Of a DNA stretch of 39,348 nucleotides, positions 22,211 through 29,087 are shown one piece after another. Under the pieces are notes generated by a model. That model worked only from the letters and a program-made list of their open reading frames with translations, was not told where the DNA came from and ran no database searches. This DNA is from Candidatus Azambacteria bacterium. Lineage in GTDB: Bacteria > Patescibacteriota > Minisyncoccia > GWC2-36-17 > WO2-46-25. Positions within the stretch are counted from its first letter, which is position 1. Each line of letters begins with the position of its first letter. The stretch lies in assembly GCA_024654415.1 (NCBI GenBank), contig JANLHQ010000091.1, forward strand, positions 1-39,348, read 5' to 3'. A program made the translations under genes and the position numbers.

Positions 22211-24370
22211 ATGGAACACAAGCACGAAAATGCCGCTCAAAACGAAGCGGGAATAGTTTATACCTGCCCAATGCATCCGGAGATCCGGCGTACTGCACCG
22301 GGAATGTGTCCTGAATGCGGTATGAATCTTGTTCCCGTCAAAGAGAAAAAAACGGACGCGGATCACAGCACACACGACCACGCGGAGAAAAAAACCTCTA
22401 TGGGAGCAGGCAAACACGCCGGCCATAGCACCGCGATGTTTTTTAGGAAATTCTGGATAAGCTTGGTCCTCACGATCCCGGTCGTGCTGTATGCCGATGT
22501 CATCGAGAAAATTTTTAAATGGTCTCCACCCGAATTTCCCGGATCACACTACATGCCCTTAGTGCTTGGCTCTATCGTATTCTTCTATGGCGGATGGATC
22601 TTTCTTGCCGGAGCACAAAGAGAACTCAAAGCCCGCTTGCCGGGCATGATGACGCTTATCGGTATTGCCATCTCGGCGGCATACCTCTGGAGCATATATG
22701 CGGTGTTTGCCGGCGTGGAAGCGTTGTTTTGGGAGCTCACTACGCTGATCACCGTTATGCTTCTCGGTCATTGGCTCGAGATGCGCGCAGTGTCGGGAGC
22801 GCAAGGCGCGCTGAAGGAATTATCAAAACTGCTTCCAGACACTGCCGAGGTGATCCGCAATGACAAAACAGAAACAATCCCTCTCTCCGAGCTTCGGGAG
22901 AACGACACGGTTCTCGTAAAACCGGGGACCAAGATCCCCGCCGACGGCGCAATTATAGACGGCGTATCGGACGTGAACGAATCAATGGTCACTGGAGAAT
23001 CAAAGCCGGTTTCCAAAAAAGAAGGCGACCAAGTCATTGCCGGAACGATCAACGGCGATGGCGCGTTGAAGATACGCGTTTCGAACATCGGCGAAAAAAC
23101 ATTTCTTGCAGGAATCATGCGCTTGGTTGCCGAGGCGCAAGCGTCGAAATCACGGCTTCAAATGCTTTCAGACAAAGCCGCGCTTTATTTGACGATAATC
23201 GCGGTTGCGGGTGGGCTTATCACCATGACTGCGTGGCTTGTTGCCGGCGCAGATATCGCTTTTGCTGTTGCGCGGCTTGTGGCGGTGCTTGTCATCGCCT
23301 GCCCTCATGCACTAGGGCTTGCCGTACCGCTTGTCGCCTCGATCTCAACAACCAAAGCGGCGCATAACGGCGTTCTGGTGAAGCAACGGATCGCGCTGGA
23401 AGCGGCGCGTACCATCGATACGGTGCTCTTTGATAAGACTGGAACGCTCACCAAAGGCGATTTCGGGGTTGTGGCAATATGGAATGCGAACGGTCACAGC
23501 ACGAATGAGGTTTTGGAGCTGGCCGCTTCACTTGACGCGCTATCGGAACATCCGATCTCAAAAGCCATTGTTGCCAAAGCAAAAGAACAGAAACTCCCGC
23601 TCAAAGAACCAAGAAAATTTGAAGCATTAAAGGGCAGAGGGGTCAAAGCGTTCATTGAAGAGAAGGAAATAATGGTGGGGGGACCGGCACTGCTTGAAAG
23701 CATCGGCATTATTATTCCCGAAGAACTTTCAGGGCCGGTCAAGGACGCCGGCATGAAGGGGCACACCGTCGTCTTTGCGATACAAGACCGAATACTTCTT
23801 GGAGCGATTGCGCTTGCCGATATCATCCGCGAAGAATCACGGGAAGCGATCAAAGCGCTTAAAGAAATGAATGTGGCGACGGCGATGATCACGGGCGATT
23901 CCGATGATGTAGCCAAATGGGTCAGTAAAGAACTTGGCATCGACGAGTATTTTGCACGCGTACTCCCCCATCAAAAATCAGAAAAAGTGAAGGAACTTCA
24001 AAAGCGGGGGCTCAAGGTCGCTATGGTCGGCGACGGCATCAACGATGCGCCGGCACTCACACAGGCCGATCTTGGCATCGCGATCGGCGCGGGCACGAAC
24101 GTGGCCATTGAGTCGGCTGGCATCATTTTGGTTCGCAATGATCCGCGGGATATTGTAAAAATAATCACGCTGTCCAAATTGACCTACGCAAAAATGATCC
24201 AGAATCTTTTTTGGGCAACCGGGTACAATGTCGTCGCGCTCCCGCTCGCGGCCGGGGTCCTCGCTTTCAAAGGCATTCTCCTTCAGCCGGCGCTTGCCGC
24301 CGTACTCATGTCGGCAAGCACGGTTATCGTTGCGATCAACGCGCTCCTTCTTCGGCGGAAACAGTTATAA
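22211..24370 (+). CDS. copB: CopB-type copper-transporting P-type ATPase
   Basis: 719 aa. N-terminal heavy-metal-binding domain (YTCPMHPEIRR near 17-27, MCPECGM near 32-38), a His-rich linker, then a P1B ATPase: TGES (261-264), the CPH transmembrane motif (364-366) that marks the CopB/P1B-3 Cu/Ag subgroup, the phosphorylation motif DKTGT (408-412), the SEHPI loop near 445-449, and GDGIND (607-612). About eight membrane helices. It exports copper or silver from the cytoplasm. The gene is visibly richer in G+C than the nearby ribosomal genes, consistent with transfer. Confidence 0.92.
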   Translation: MEHKHENAAQNEAGIVYTCPMHPEIRRTAPGMCPECGMNLVPVKEKKTDADHSTHDHAEKKTSMGAGKHAGHSTAMFFRKFWISLVLTIPVVLYADVIEKIFKWSPPEFPGSHYMPLVLGSIVFFYGGWIFLAGAQRELKARLPGMMTLIGIAISAAYLWSIYAVFAGVEALFWELTTLITVMLLGHWLEMRAVSGAQGALKELSKLLPDTAEVIRNDKTETIPLSELRENDTVLVKPGTKIPADGAIIDGVSDVNESMVTGESKPVSKKEGDQVIAGTINGDGALKIRVSNIGEKTFLAGIMRLVAEAQASKSRLQMLSDKAALYLTIIAVAGGLITMTAWLVAGADIAFAVARLVAVLVIACPHALGLAVPLVASISTTKAAHNGVLVKQRIALEAARTIDTVLFDKTGTLTKGDFGVVAIWNANGHSTNEVLELAASLDALSEHPISKAIVAKAKEQKLPLKEPRKFEALKGRGVKAFIEEKEIMVGGPALLESIGIIIPEELSGPVKDAGMKGHTVVFAIQDRILLGAIALADIIREESREAIKALKEMNVATAMITGDSDDVAKWVSKELGIDEYFARVLPHQKSEKVKELQKRGLKVAMVGDGINDAPALTQADLGIAIGAGTNVAIESAGIILVRNDPRDIVKIITLSKLTYAKMIQNLFWATGYNVVALPLAAGVLAFKGILLQPALAAVLMSASTVIVAINALLLRRKQL
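22271..22290 (+). repeat. 20-nt direct repeat, copy B
   Basis: Same string as 21731-21750; part of the intact metal-binding domain of the copper ATPase. Confidence 0.8.
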
Positions 24371-24397
24371 TAAAAAAGCCACAATCTTCCCCTTCTT

Positions 24398-24431
24398 GTC
24401 ACAAAATCCCGCATATGCGGGATTTTGTGAC
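24398..24431. repeat. Perfect 34-bp palindrome
   Basis: The 17-nt arm GTCACAAAATCCCGCAT is followed immediately by its exact reverse complement. It is 28 nt beyond the ATPase stop and 22 nt before the promoter of the repeat-protein gene. No T run follows, so it may be a terminator with an atypical tail or a protein-binding site. Confidence 0.7.
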
Positions 24432-24452
24432 TCCTTACCCATTACCCTTGGC

Positions 24453-24481
24453 TTGACAGAGATGTGTTTTTACTATATGAT
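24453..24481 (+). promoter_or_regulatory. Strong promoter of the heptad-repeat gene
   Basis: Perfect TTGACA (24453-24458), 17-nt spacer, TATGAT (24476-24481). A leader of about 65 nt follows. Confidence 0.75.
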
Positions 24482-24528
24482 ATGCAACAAGAAAAAATAA
24501 GTGCTGTTCTTTAAAACAATCATTCAAA

Positions 24529-24550
24529 CGCTCATGTGAGCGAAAGGAGG
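24529..24550 (+). promoter_or_regulatory. Hairpin abutting a strong Shine-Dalgarno
   Basis: CGCTCA / TGAGCG (24529-24534 and 24537-24542) is directly followed by AAAGGAGG (24543-24550), which ends 4 nt before the ATG. The hairpin could control access to the ribosome site. Confidence 0.45.
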
Positions 24551-24554
24551 ACAA

Positions 24555-24965
24555 ATGGAAAAAGAGAGGATTTTAAAGCAGTTGTCTATATGCACCCAGA
24601 GGCGCGGGAACTGGGACAAAGTAAAAGGAATACACGAGGGGGTATTTGGGGATGCTTCCAATATCAGGGGTGATGTCTCCGGTATCAGGGGTGATGTCTC
24701 CCATATCAGTGGTTGCGTCTCCGATATCAGTGGTGATGTCTCCGGTATCAGGGGTGATGTCTCCCATATCAGTGGTTGCGTCTCCGATATCAGTGGTGAT
24801 GTCTCCCATATCAGTGGTAGCGTCTCCAGTATCAGTGGTGATGTCTCCCATATCAGTGGTAACGTCTTCTGTATCCATGGTGATGTCTCCGGTATCATAG
24901 GTGATGTCACCGGTATCAGTGGTAACGTCTCGGAGATCGTTAAGATACTAACCTCAAAAGCATGA
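24555..24965 (+). CDS. Heptad-repeat protein (14 x 7 residues)
   Basis: 136 aa. A basic N-terminal head (1-31, MEKERILKQLSICTQRRGNW...) is followed by fourteen 7-residue repeats (32-129) of consensus G-[DCSN]-V-S-x-I-[RS], then KILTSKA. Hydrophobic V and I alternate 3-4 as in a coiled coil, but a glycine in every repeat fits a beta-solenoid at least as well. No signal peptide or membrane segment. The start is supported by AAAGGAGG; the gene has a strong promoter and a terminator. Three other frames through the repeats are also open, an effect of the 21-nt periodicity; the ribosome site picks this one. Function unknown. Confidence 0.75.
   Translation: MEKERILKQLSICTQRRGNWDKVKGIHEGVFGDASNIRGDVSGIRGDVSHISGCVSDISGDVSGIRGDVSHISGCVSDISGDVSHISGSVSSISGDVSHISGNVFCIHGDVSGIIGDVTGISGNVSEIVKILTSKA
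24648..24941 (+). repeat. Tandem 21-nt repeat, 14 units
   Basis: Units of the form GGTGATGTCTCCxxTATCAGx. A 63-nt block of three units is perfectly duplicated (24669-24731 and 24732-24794), which points to recent expansion by slippage or unequal recombination. Confidence 0.9.
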
Positions 24966-24979
24966 TAGTTTACACGCCG

Positions 24980-25013
24980 AGCCGGTGTCTGAATAATCAG
25001 ACCCGGCTTTTTG
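24980..25013 (+). terminator. Terminator of the heptad-repeat gene
   Basis: AGCCGG-t-GTCTGA / TCAGAC-CCGGCT with an ATAA loop and one bulged T, then TTTTGTTTTG. Its core TCTGAATAATCAG is shared with the terminator at 11012-11047. Confidence 0.85.
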
Positions 25014-25039
25014 TTTTGTATAAAAATATAACGTATACT
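25011..25039 (+). promoter_or_regulatory. Promoter of ferredoxin-reductase pair
   Basis: TTGTTT (25011-25016), 17-nt spacer, TATACT (25034-25039); overlaps the tail of the preceding terminator. The leader is about 24 nt and contains GGGGGTGAG. Confidence 0.45.
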
Positions 25040-25069
25040 TGGGGGTGAGAATTATTAACACCTTGCGCT

Positions 25070-25339
25070 ATGCCAAAAATAAAAAAGATCGTTGTGGATA
25101 GGAATTTATGCATCGGCGCGGCGAGCTGTGTGCTTTCAGCCGACACCGTGTTTGAACTCGACGCGGAGAACAAAGCGATCATGAAGCTCAAAGGCGGCGT
25201 GAAAAGCGCCGACCCCGCAGAAAAAACAACGCTCGAAGACGACGCGGTCGCAGACGATACGCTCCTTACCGCGGCGCAATCATGCCCCACGCGCGCGATA
25301 TTTCTTTATGACGAAGACGGCACACAGGTGTACCCGTAA
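25070..25339 (+). CDS. Single-cluster ferredoxin, three-cysteine type
   Basis: 89 aa. The cluster motif reads NLCIGAASCVLSADTVFEL, with Cys14 and Cys20, and a later SCPTRAI with Cys72. The usual second cysteine of a [4Fe-4S] motif is Ala17, so a [3Fe-4S] cluster is expected, as in ferredoxins of cytochrome P450-type systems. Between the halves is an acidic insertion (about 44-63). The stop overlaps the start of the FAD reductase by 1 nt, so the two act as an electron-transfer pair. Confidence 0.85.
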   Translation: MPKIKKIVVDRNLCIGAASCVLSADTVFELDAENKAIMKLKGGVKSADPAEKTTLEDDAVADDTLLTAAQSCPTRAIFLYDEDGTQVYP

Positions 25340-26586
25340 TGGAAAAGATTAAGTATCTCATCATCGGCGGCGGCGTGGCGGGCACCACAGCCGCAGAAAC
25401 CATTCGCCAGCTTGATCCTCTTGGCTCATGCACCATTGTATCCGATGAACCATATCGGATGTATTCGCGTATCATGCTTTCAAAACCGAATTTTTTTCTT
25501 GAAAAAATCCCTTTTGATCAGATCTGGCTCAAACAAGATGACTGGTATCAGAAAAATACTATTTCGCTTATCACCGGCAAAAAAGCAACCGCGCTCGACA
25601 CTACAAAAAAAACAGTAACGCTCAATGATGGTACGACTATTACCTATGAAAAATTACTCCTTGCGCCTGGCTCGCGCGTGCGTATGTGGGACATTCCCGG
25701 AGCAGAGAAGGAAGGTATTTATTATCTCCGAACGCTCGATGATGCAAAAGGAATTATCGCGAAAGTAAAATCCGCAAAACGAGCGATCGTGGTTGGCGGC
25801 GGATTTGTCGGGTTTGAAATGTGTGAAATGCTTCACCTCGCCGGCATTGAAGTAACGCTCATCATCCGTGAGCCGTATTTTTGGGATCCTATACTTGATC
25901 AGCGCTCCGGTGCACGCATTGAGACTATACTCGAACTCGGCGGTATTAAAATCCTGCGCAACTCTCAAGTAAAAGAAGTTGTGGGCAATGCCACCGCGCA
26001 AGGGGTTACACTCCATAATAATATTATACTTCCCACCGATATGATTGTTGTCGGTATTGGCACTTATTGCCCATTTGCGTGGATACAAACTGCAGGCATA
26101 CAGGTAAACCAGGGTATCCTCACAAATGAATATCTTATGACAAACGCGCCTGATGTGTGGGCAGCTGGCGATGGCGCGGAATTTAAAGATGTTATTTTGG
26201 ACGAGCACATCCAGCTCGGCAATTGGGCGAACGCGCAAATGCAAGGCAGGGTTGCCGCGCGCAACATGTGCGGTGACGAAACAGAATTTCGCCTCGTATC
26301 GTTTTATGTGACAAGCGGGTTTGGCATTACCATTGCATTTGCGGGAGACATACGCCCGAGCGAAGGACGAGAAATCATTGCCCGCGACACGGCAGACGGC
26401 ATTTCCCTTTCACGACTTATTTTAAAAGCCGACAAAATTATCGGCGCGACAATGATCAACAACACCAAAGAGCTTGCTACGATAACAAAATTGGTTGAGA
26501 AAGGCACAAGTATGAAACATAGTAAGGAAAAGCTCGCAGATGCTTCATTCGACCTTAAAGCGCTCTTAGAAACACCCACACAATAA
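25339..26586 (+). CDS. FAD/NAD(P)H-dependent ferredoxin reductase-like oxidoreductase
   Basis: 415 aa. Two Rossmann sites: FAD-binding IIGGGVAGTTAAETI near residue 8 and NAD(P)H-binding VVGGGFVGFEMCEML near 153. The FAD-closing motif is TNAPDVWAAGDGAEF. This is the pyridine nucleotide-disulfide family of class I (ferredoxin/rubredoxin/putidaredoxin reductase-like); there is no redox CxxC. It probably moves electrons between NAD(P)H and the three-Cys ferredoxin just upstream. The final electron acceptor is not visible in the window. Confidence 0.85.
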   Translation: MEKIKYLIIGGGVAGTTAAETIRQLDPLGSCTIVSDEPYRMYSRIMLSKPNFFLEKIPFDQIWLKQDDWYQKNTISLITGKKATALDTTKKTVTLNDGTTITYEKLLLAPGSRVRMWDIPGAEKEGIYYLRTLDDAKGIIAKVKSAKRAIVVGGGFVGFEMCEMLHLAGIEVTLIIREPYFWDPILDQRSGARIETILELGGIKILRNSQVKEVVGNATAQGVTLHNNIILPTDMIVVGIGTYCPFAWIQTAGIQVNQGILTNEYLMTNAPDVWAAGDGAEFKDVILDEHIQLGNWANAQMQGRVAARNMCGDETEFRLVSFYVTSGFGITIAFAGDIRPSEGREIIARDTADGISLSRLILKADKIIGATMINNTKELATITKLVEKGTSMKHSKEKLADASFDLKALLETPTQ

Positions 26587-26625
26587 GAGCAAATCCTAAA
26601 TCAAATAATATCTAGTGAAAAAATA

Positions 26626-26655
26626 AAAACCCTCGCGACGCTGCGCAAGGGTTTT
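26626..26655. terminator. Bidirectional terminator
   Basis: AAAACCCT / AGGGTTTT arms with an inner GCG/CGC-type pairing; lies between the reductase and the convergent DUF420-like gene. Confidence 0.8.
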
Positions 26656-26662
26656 ATTATAC

Positions 26663-27094
26663 TTATACTGCGATACCAAGAAGCATTATACCACCGAAAA
26701 TAAGTGTGGTGACAAAAAAAACACAGCTTGGATACACAAGAAAGCGATGAATCTTTGGCGTGCGCTTTCCAGTAAATAAAAAAAGCGCAGAGAGAAATGA
26801 AAGAGCGAATAACGACGCAACTACCAGGTGAAGAGAGTGAACAATACTGCTTCGTATGGATTCTTCAACCCCACCACCCTGTTTAAGGATCTCAACTAAA
26901 ACAACTACAACAAGTACGCCGATGAGCGATATAGCCGCACATACCCTGTGCGATGCAAGGAAGTTATCGTCTCGGTCCTCCCTTGTTTTACCACTTTTTA
27001 CATATTTCCTTCCACATACCACGGTAAGGAAGATGAACATGGTGGTAAGAATGAAAGACATATAAATACCATACCTCGCTAACAGCATAAACAT
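26663..27094 (-). CDS. DUF420-like four-helix membrane protein
   Basis: 143 aa, four membrane helices. Histidines occur in NFLASHRVCAAISL, VHSLHLVVASL and TPKIHRFLVYP, and the order matches DUF420 (COG2322, YozB/CtaM), proteins that help assemble cytochrome oxidase and may bind heme or copper. The start is supported by AAAAAAGGAGGAGG. There is no oxidase in the window, so either the oxidase is elsewhere or the protein does something else here. Its own promoter and terminator make it monocistronic. Confidence 0.55.
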   Translation of the reverse strand: MFMLLARYGIYMSFILTTMFIFLTVVCGRKYVKSGKTREDRDDNFLASHRVCAAISLIGVLVVVVLVEILKQGGGVEESIRSSIVHSLHLVVASLFALSFLSALFLFTGKRTPKIHRFLVYPSCVFFVTTLIFGGIMLLGIAV

Positions 27095-27127
27095 AACCCT
27101 CCTCCTTTTTTATGAAATTGTCTCCCT

Positions 27128-27156
27128 ACTATTCCTTATGCATGTAAAAATGTCAA
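27128..27156 (-). promoter_or_regulatory. Promoter of the DUF420-like gene
   Basis: Perfect TTGACA (27156-27151 on the minus strand), 17-nt spacer, AATAGT (27133-27128). Confidence 0.55.
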
Positions 27157-27246
27157 TTACTCAAAACTCATCCCCTATTTTTTCTTTTGATATCGTGAAT
27201 AAATCAAAATTATAAGAATAATTTTCTCTATTACCACCACTAGTGC

Positions 27247-27275
27247 TTGACAAACCAGCAAAGAACATGTTCAAT
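27247..27275 (+). promoter_or_regulatory. Promoter of the 160-aa gene
   Basis: Perfect TTGACA (27247-27252) with TTCAAT (27270-27275) after 17 nt; the -10 is weak. A leader of about 45 nt ends in AAAGGGAGGGG before the ATG at 27326. Confidence 0.45.
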
Positions 27276-27325
27276 AGTAGCTTATCGTACATTACAAAAA
27301 CACTCAATAAAGGGAGGGGTAGAAA

Positions 27326-27808
27326 ATGGCAGAGTTAAATAGTGGCCGGATGCCAAGAACGGATTTCAGATACGAAGAATTTGAAGGGCTGCTCGCAAGC
27401 TACTACCTCACCTTTTTGCCTCTTAGAAAAGGAGGGGTTCAAGACGCGAAGGATTTTATAAAGCTCGTAAGAATCCTCAATGGGTTCGCCACGCGGTACT
27501 GCGTACAAAAACCGATTGATGCCATCGCTCATCCGCGAAAAACAGAAATATGGGCAGTGCCGCAGAACATAGGGAGCTGTTTCTCCATCATCGACCTGCT
27601 TAGCTCATTCTGGAGAGACTTTGATGGTGACTGTGGCAACCCGCACACAAAAAACGGGAAGGAACAGCGCAAGCTTGGCCGTTTAGTCATCAGCATCCTT
27701 CACCGCCATCACGTGCTGACCGCGGAATTTCAAAAAGTCGGTCGCAATAGACTTGTAGTAGGAATCATCAAGTGGAACAATAGAGAAAGAATTTTGTTCC
27801 ATCGCTGA
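27326..27808 (+). CDS. Hypothetical protein, 160 aa
   Basis: Not recognised, soluble by appearance. It contains a helical N-terminal half (YEEFEGLLASYYLTFLPL, DFIKLVRILNGFATRYC) and a basic C-terminal half with HRHHVLTAEFQKVGRN and a final IIKWNNRERILFHR strand. The basic C-terminus could bind nucleic acid, but that is only a guess. A strong ribosome site, a TTGACA promoter and a terminator show that it is a real monocistronic gene. Confidence 0.6.
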   Translation: MAELNSGRMPRTDFRYEEFEGLLASYYLTFLPLRKGGVQDAKDFIKLVRILNGFATRYCVQKPIDAIAHPRKTEIWAVPQNIGSCFSIIDLLSSFWRDFDGDCGNPHTKNGKEQRKLGRLVISILHRHHVLTAEFQKVGRNRLVVGIIKWNNRERILFHR

Positions 27809-27836
27809 CGTAACGCAATAAACCCCATCAAAAAAC

Positions 27837-27870
27837 AAAAAGCCACCCGAACAAATCCGGGTGGCTTTTT
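27837..27870 (+). terminator. Rho-independent terminator of the 160-aa gene
   Basis: AAAAAGCCACCCG / CGGGTGGCTTTTT, 12-13 bp, 8-nt loop, ends in T run. Confidence 0.88.
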
Positions 27871-27891
27871 CCTTTTCTATATAAATATGCA

Positions 27892-27897
27892 TATAAT
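27892..27897 (+). promoter_or_regulatory. -10 box of the SpoU methyltransferase gene
   Basis: Perfect TATAAT, 8 nt before the ATG at 27906; no Shine-Dalgarno. Confidence 0.5.
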
Positions 27898-27905
27898 GCA
27901 GTGAT

Positions 27906-28409
27906 ATGCTTGTACTACTCCATAACATACGAAGCGCGCATAATGTCGGCTCTATTTTTAGAACTGCCGATGCGGCGGGCATTGAAAAAATATACTTATG
28001 CGGTATCACCCCTGCCCCGATAGACCGCTTCGGAAAACCGCGGCAAGAAATCGCAAAAGTTGCGCTTGGCGCGGAAAGCACCGTGCCATGGGAAATATCC
28101 CATTCAACCGTTTCCCTGCTTAAAAAACTCAAAAAACAGGGGTTTATGATATATGCCATAGAACAAAGCGTTCGCTCAATGCCCTACAATACAATGCGCC
28201 TACATAAAAAAGAGCTCGCGCGTACTGTGCTGGTGGTTGGCAATGAGGTTGAGGGGCTTTCTTCTTCTATACTCACTCACGCAGATACTATTCTTGAAAT
28301 TCCTATGAGCGGGGGGAAAGAATCGCTCAACGTCGCCGTCGCGTTCGGCATCGTCGCATTTCACCTGCTTCACCCAGTGGGTTCACGGATAGCCAAGAAG
28401 ATGCTATAG
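27906..28409 (+). CDS. SpoU/TrmH-family RNA 2'-O-methyltransferase
   Basis: 167 aa. The SPOUT knot motifs are clear: LLHNIRSAHNVGSIFRTADAAGI (motif 1), TVLVVGNEVEGLSSSIL (motif 2), and ILEIPMSGGKESLNVAVAFGIVAF (motif 3). It transfers a methyl group from SAM to a ribose in tRNA or rRNA. The protein is only the catalytic domain without the N-terminal RNA-binding extension of TrmH/RlmB, so the target cannot be told. It has its own -10 box. Confidence 0.9.
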   Translation: MLVLLHNIRSAHNVGSIFRTADAAGIEKIYLCGITPAPIDRFGKPRQEIAKVALGAESTVPWEISHSTVSLLKKLKKQGFMIYAIEQSVRSMPYNTMRLHKKELARTVLVVGNEVEGLSSSILTHADTILEIPMSGGKESLNVAVAFGIVAFHLLHPVGSRIAKKML

Positions 28410-28436
28410 TAATCGCATAATTAAAGATACTTATCT

Positions 28437-29087
28437 ATGAAAAATCTTATCGTTTTCGGGGTTGTAGTAGTAGTTGCCGTGGGAGTTGGTTATTATTTTT
28501 TCTTCGCGCCAGGACAGCCAAAATCATTAGAAAATGAGCCGTCTTCATTTCCCATTGATACTCCTATTGAAAGCGACTCCGTGAAAGGGGCGCGCGACGC
28601 ACAAACGGTTCTTGTCGAATACAGTGACTTTCAATGTCCTGCATGCGCGGCATACCAACCAATCGTAAAACAAATCGCAGAAGAGTTTGATGGAAAGCTA
28701 GCAATCGTGTATCGCCACCTCCCACTACTTCAGCACAAACATGCAAAGATCGCAGCATATTCAGCTGAAGCCGCTGGCAAACAAGGAAAATTTTGGGAAA
28801 TGCATGACATGATCTTTGAAACGCAAAGAGATTGGTCATCAGAAAAAGATGCGCGCGATATCTTTATTGGCTATGCAGAGGCGCTTGGGCTTGACCGCGC
28901 GCAGTTCATTACTGACATTGACTCAAATGAGATTGCGGATAAAGTAAGCGCGCACTATAAAAGCGGGATGCAGGCGGGCGTGACAGGGACGCCTACATTT
29001 TTCCTTAACGGTGAAAAACTCGACACACCGCGCACCTACGAAGACTTCAAAAACGCAGTTGGAGAGGCCATCTTTAACACACAATGA
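28437..29087 (+). CDS. DsbA-family thiol oxidoreductase, membrane-anchored (copy 2)
   Basis: 216 aa. An N-terminal membrane helix (about 3-23) and a DsbA-like domain: TVLVEYSDFQCPACAAYQP with active-site Cys67-Pro-Ala-Cys70, an inserted helical segment, and GVTGTPTFFLNGEKL with the cis-Pro. It is likely an exported thiol oxidase. A rhodanese gene overlaps its end by 4 nt (ATGA). This is the second DsbA-rhodanese pair of the window. Confidence 0.9.
   Translation: MKNLIVFGVVVVVAVGVGYYFFFAPGQPKSLENEPSSFPIDTPIESDSVKGARDAQTVLVEYSDFQCPACAAYQPIVKQIAEEFDGKLAIVYRHLPLLQHKHAKIAAYSAEAAGKQGKFWEMHDMIFETQRDWSSEKDARDIFIGYAEALGLDRAQFITDIDSNEIADKVSAHYKSGMQAGVTGTPTFFLNGEKLDTPRTYEDFKNAVGEAIFNTQ

Noticed and set aside
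24573..24910. Long open frames in other phases and on the minus strand over the heptad repeats
   Set aside because: They arise because a 21-nt repeat (multiple of 3) without stops stays open in several frames. Only the 24555 frame has a ribosome site.
24648..24941. CRISPR array
   Set aside because: Units are contiguous 21-nt coding repeats with no unique spacers.
25654..26244. 196-aa open frame on the minus strand
   Set aside because: Antisense to the FAD reductase, which has clear motifs.
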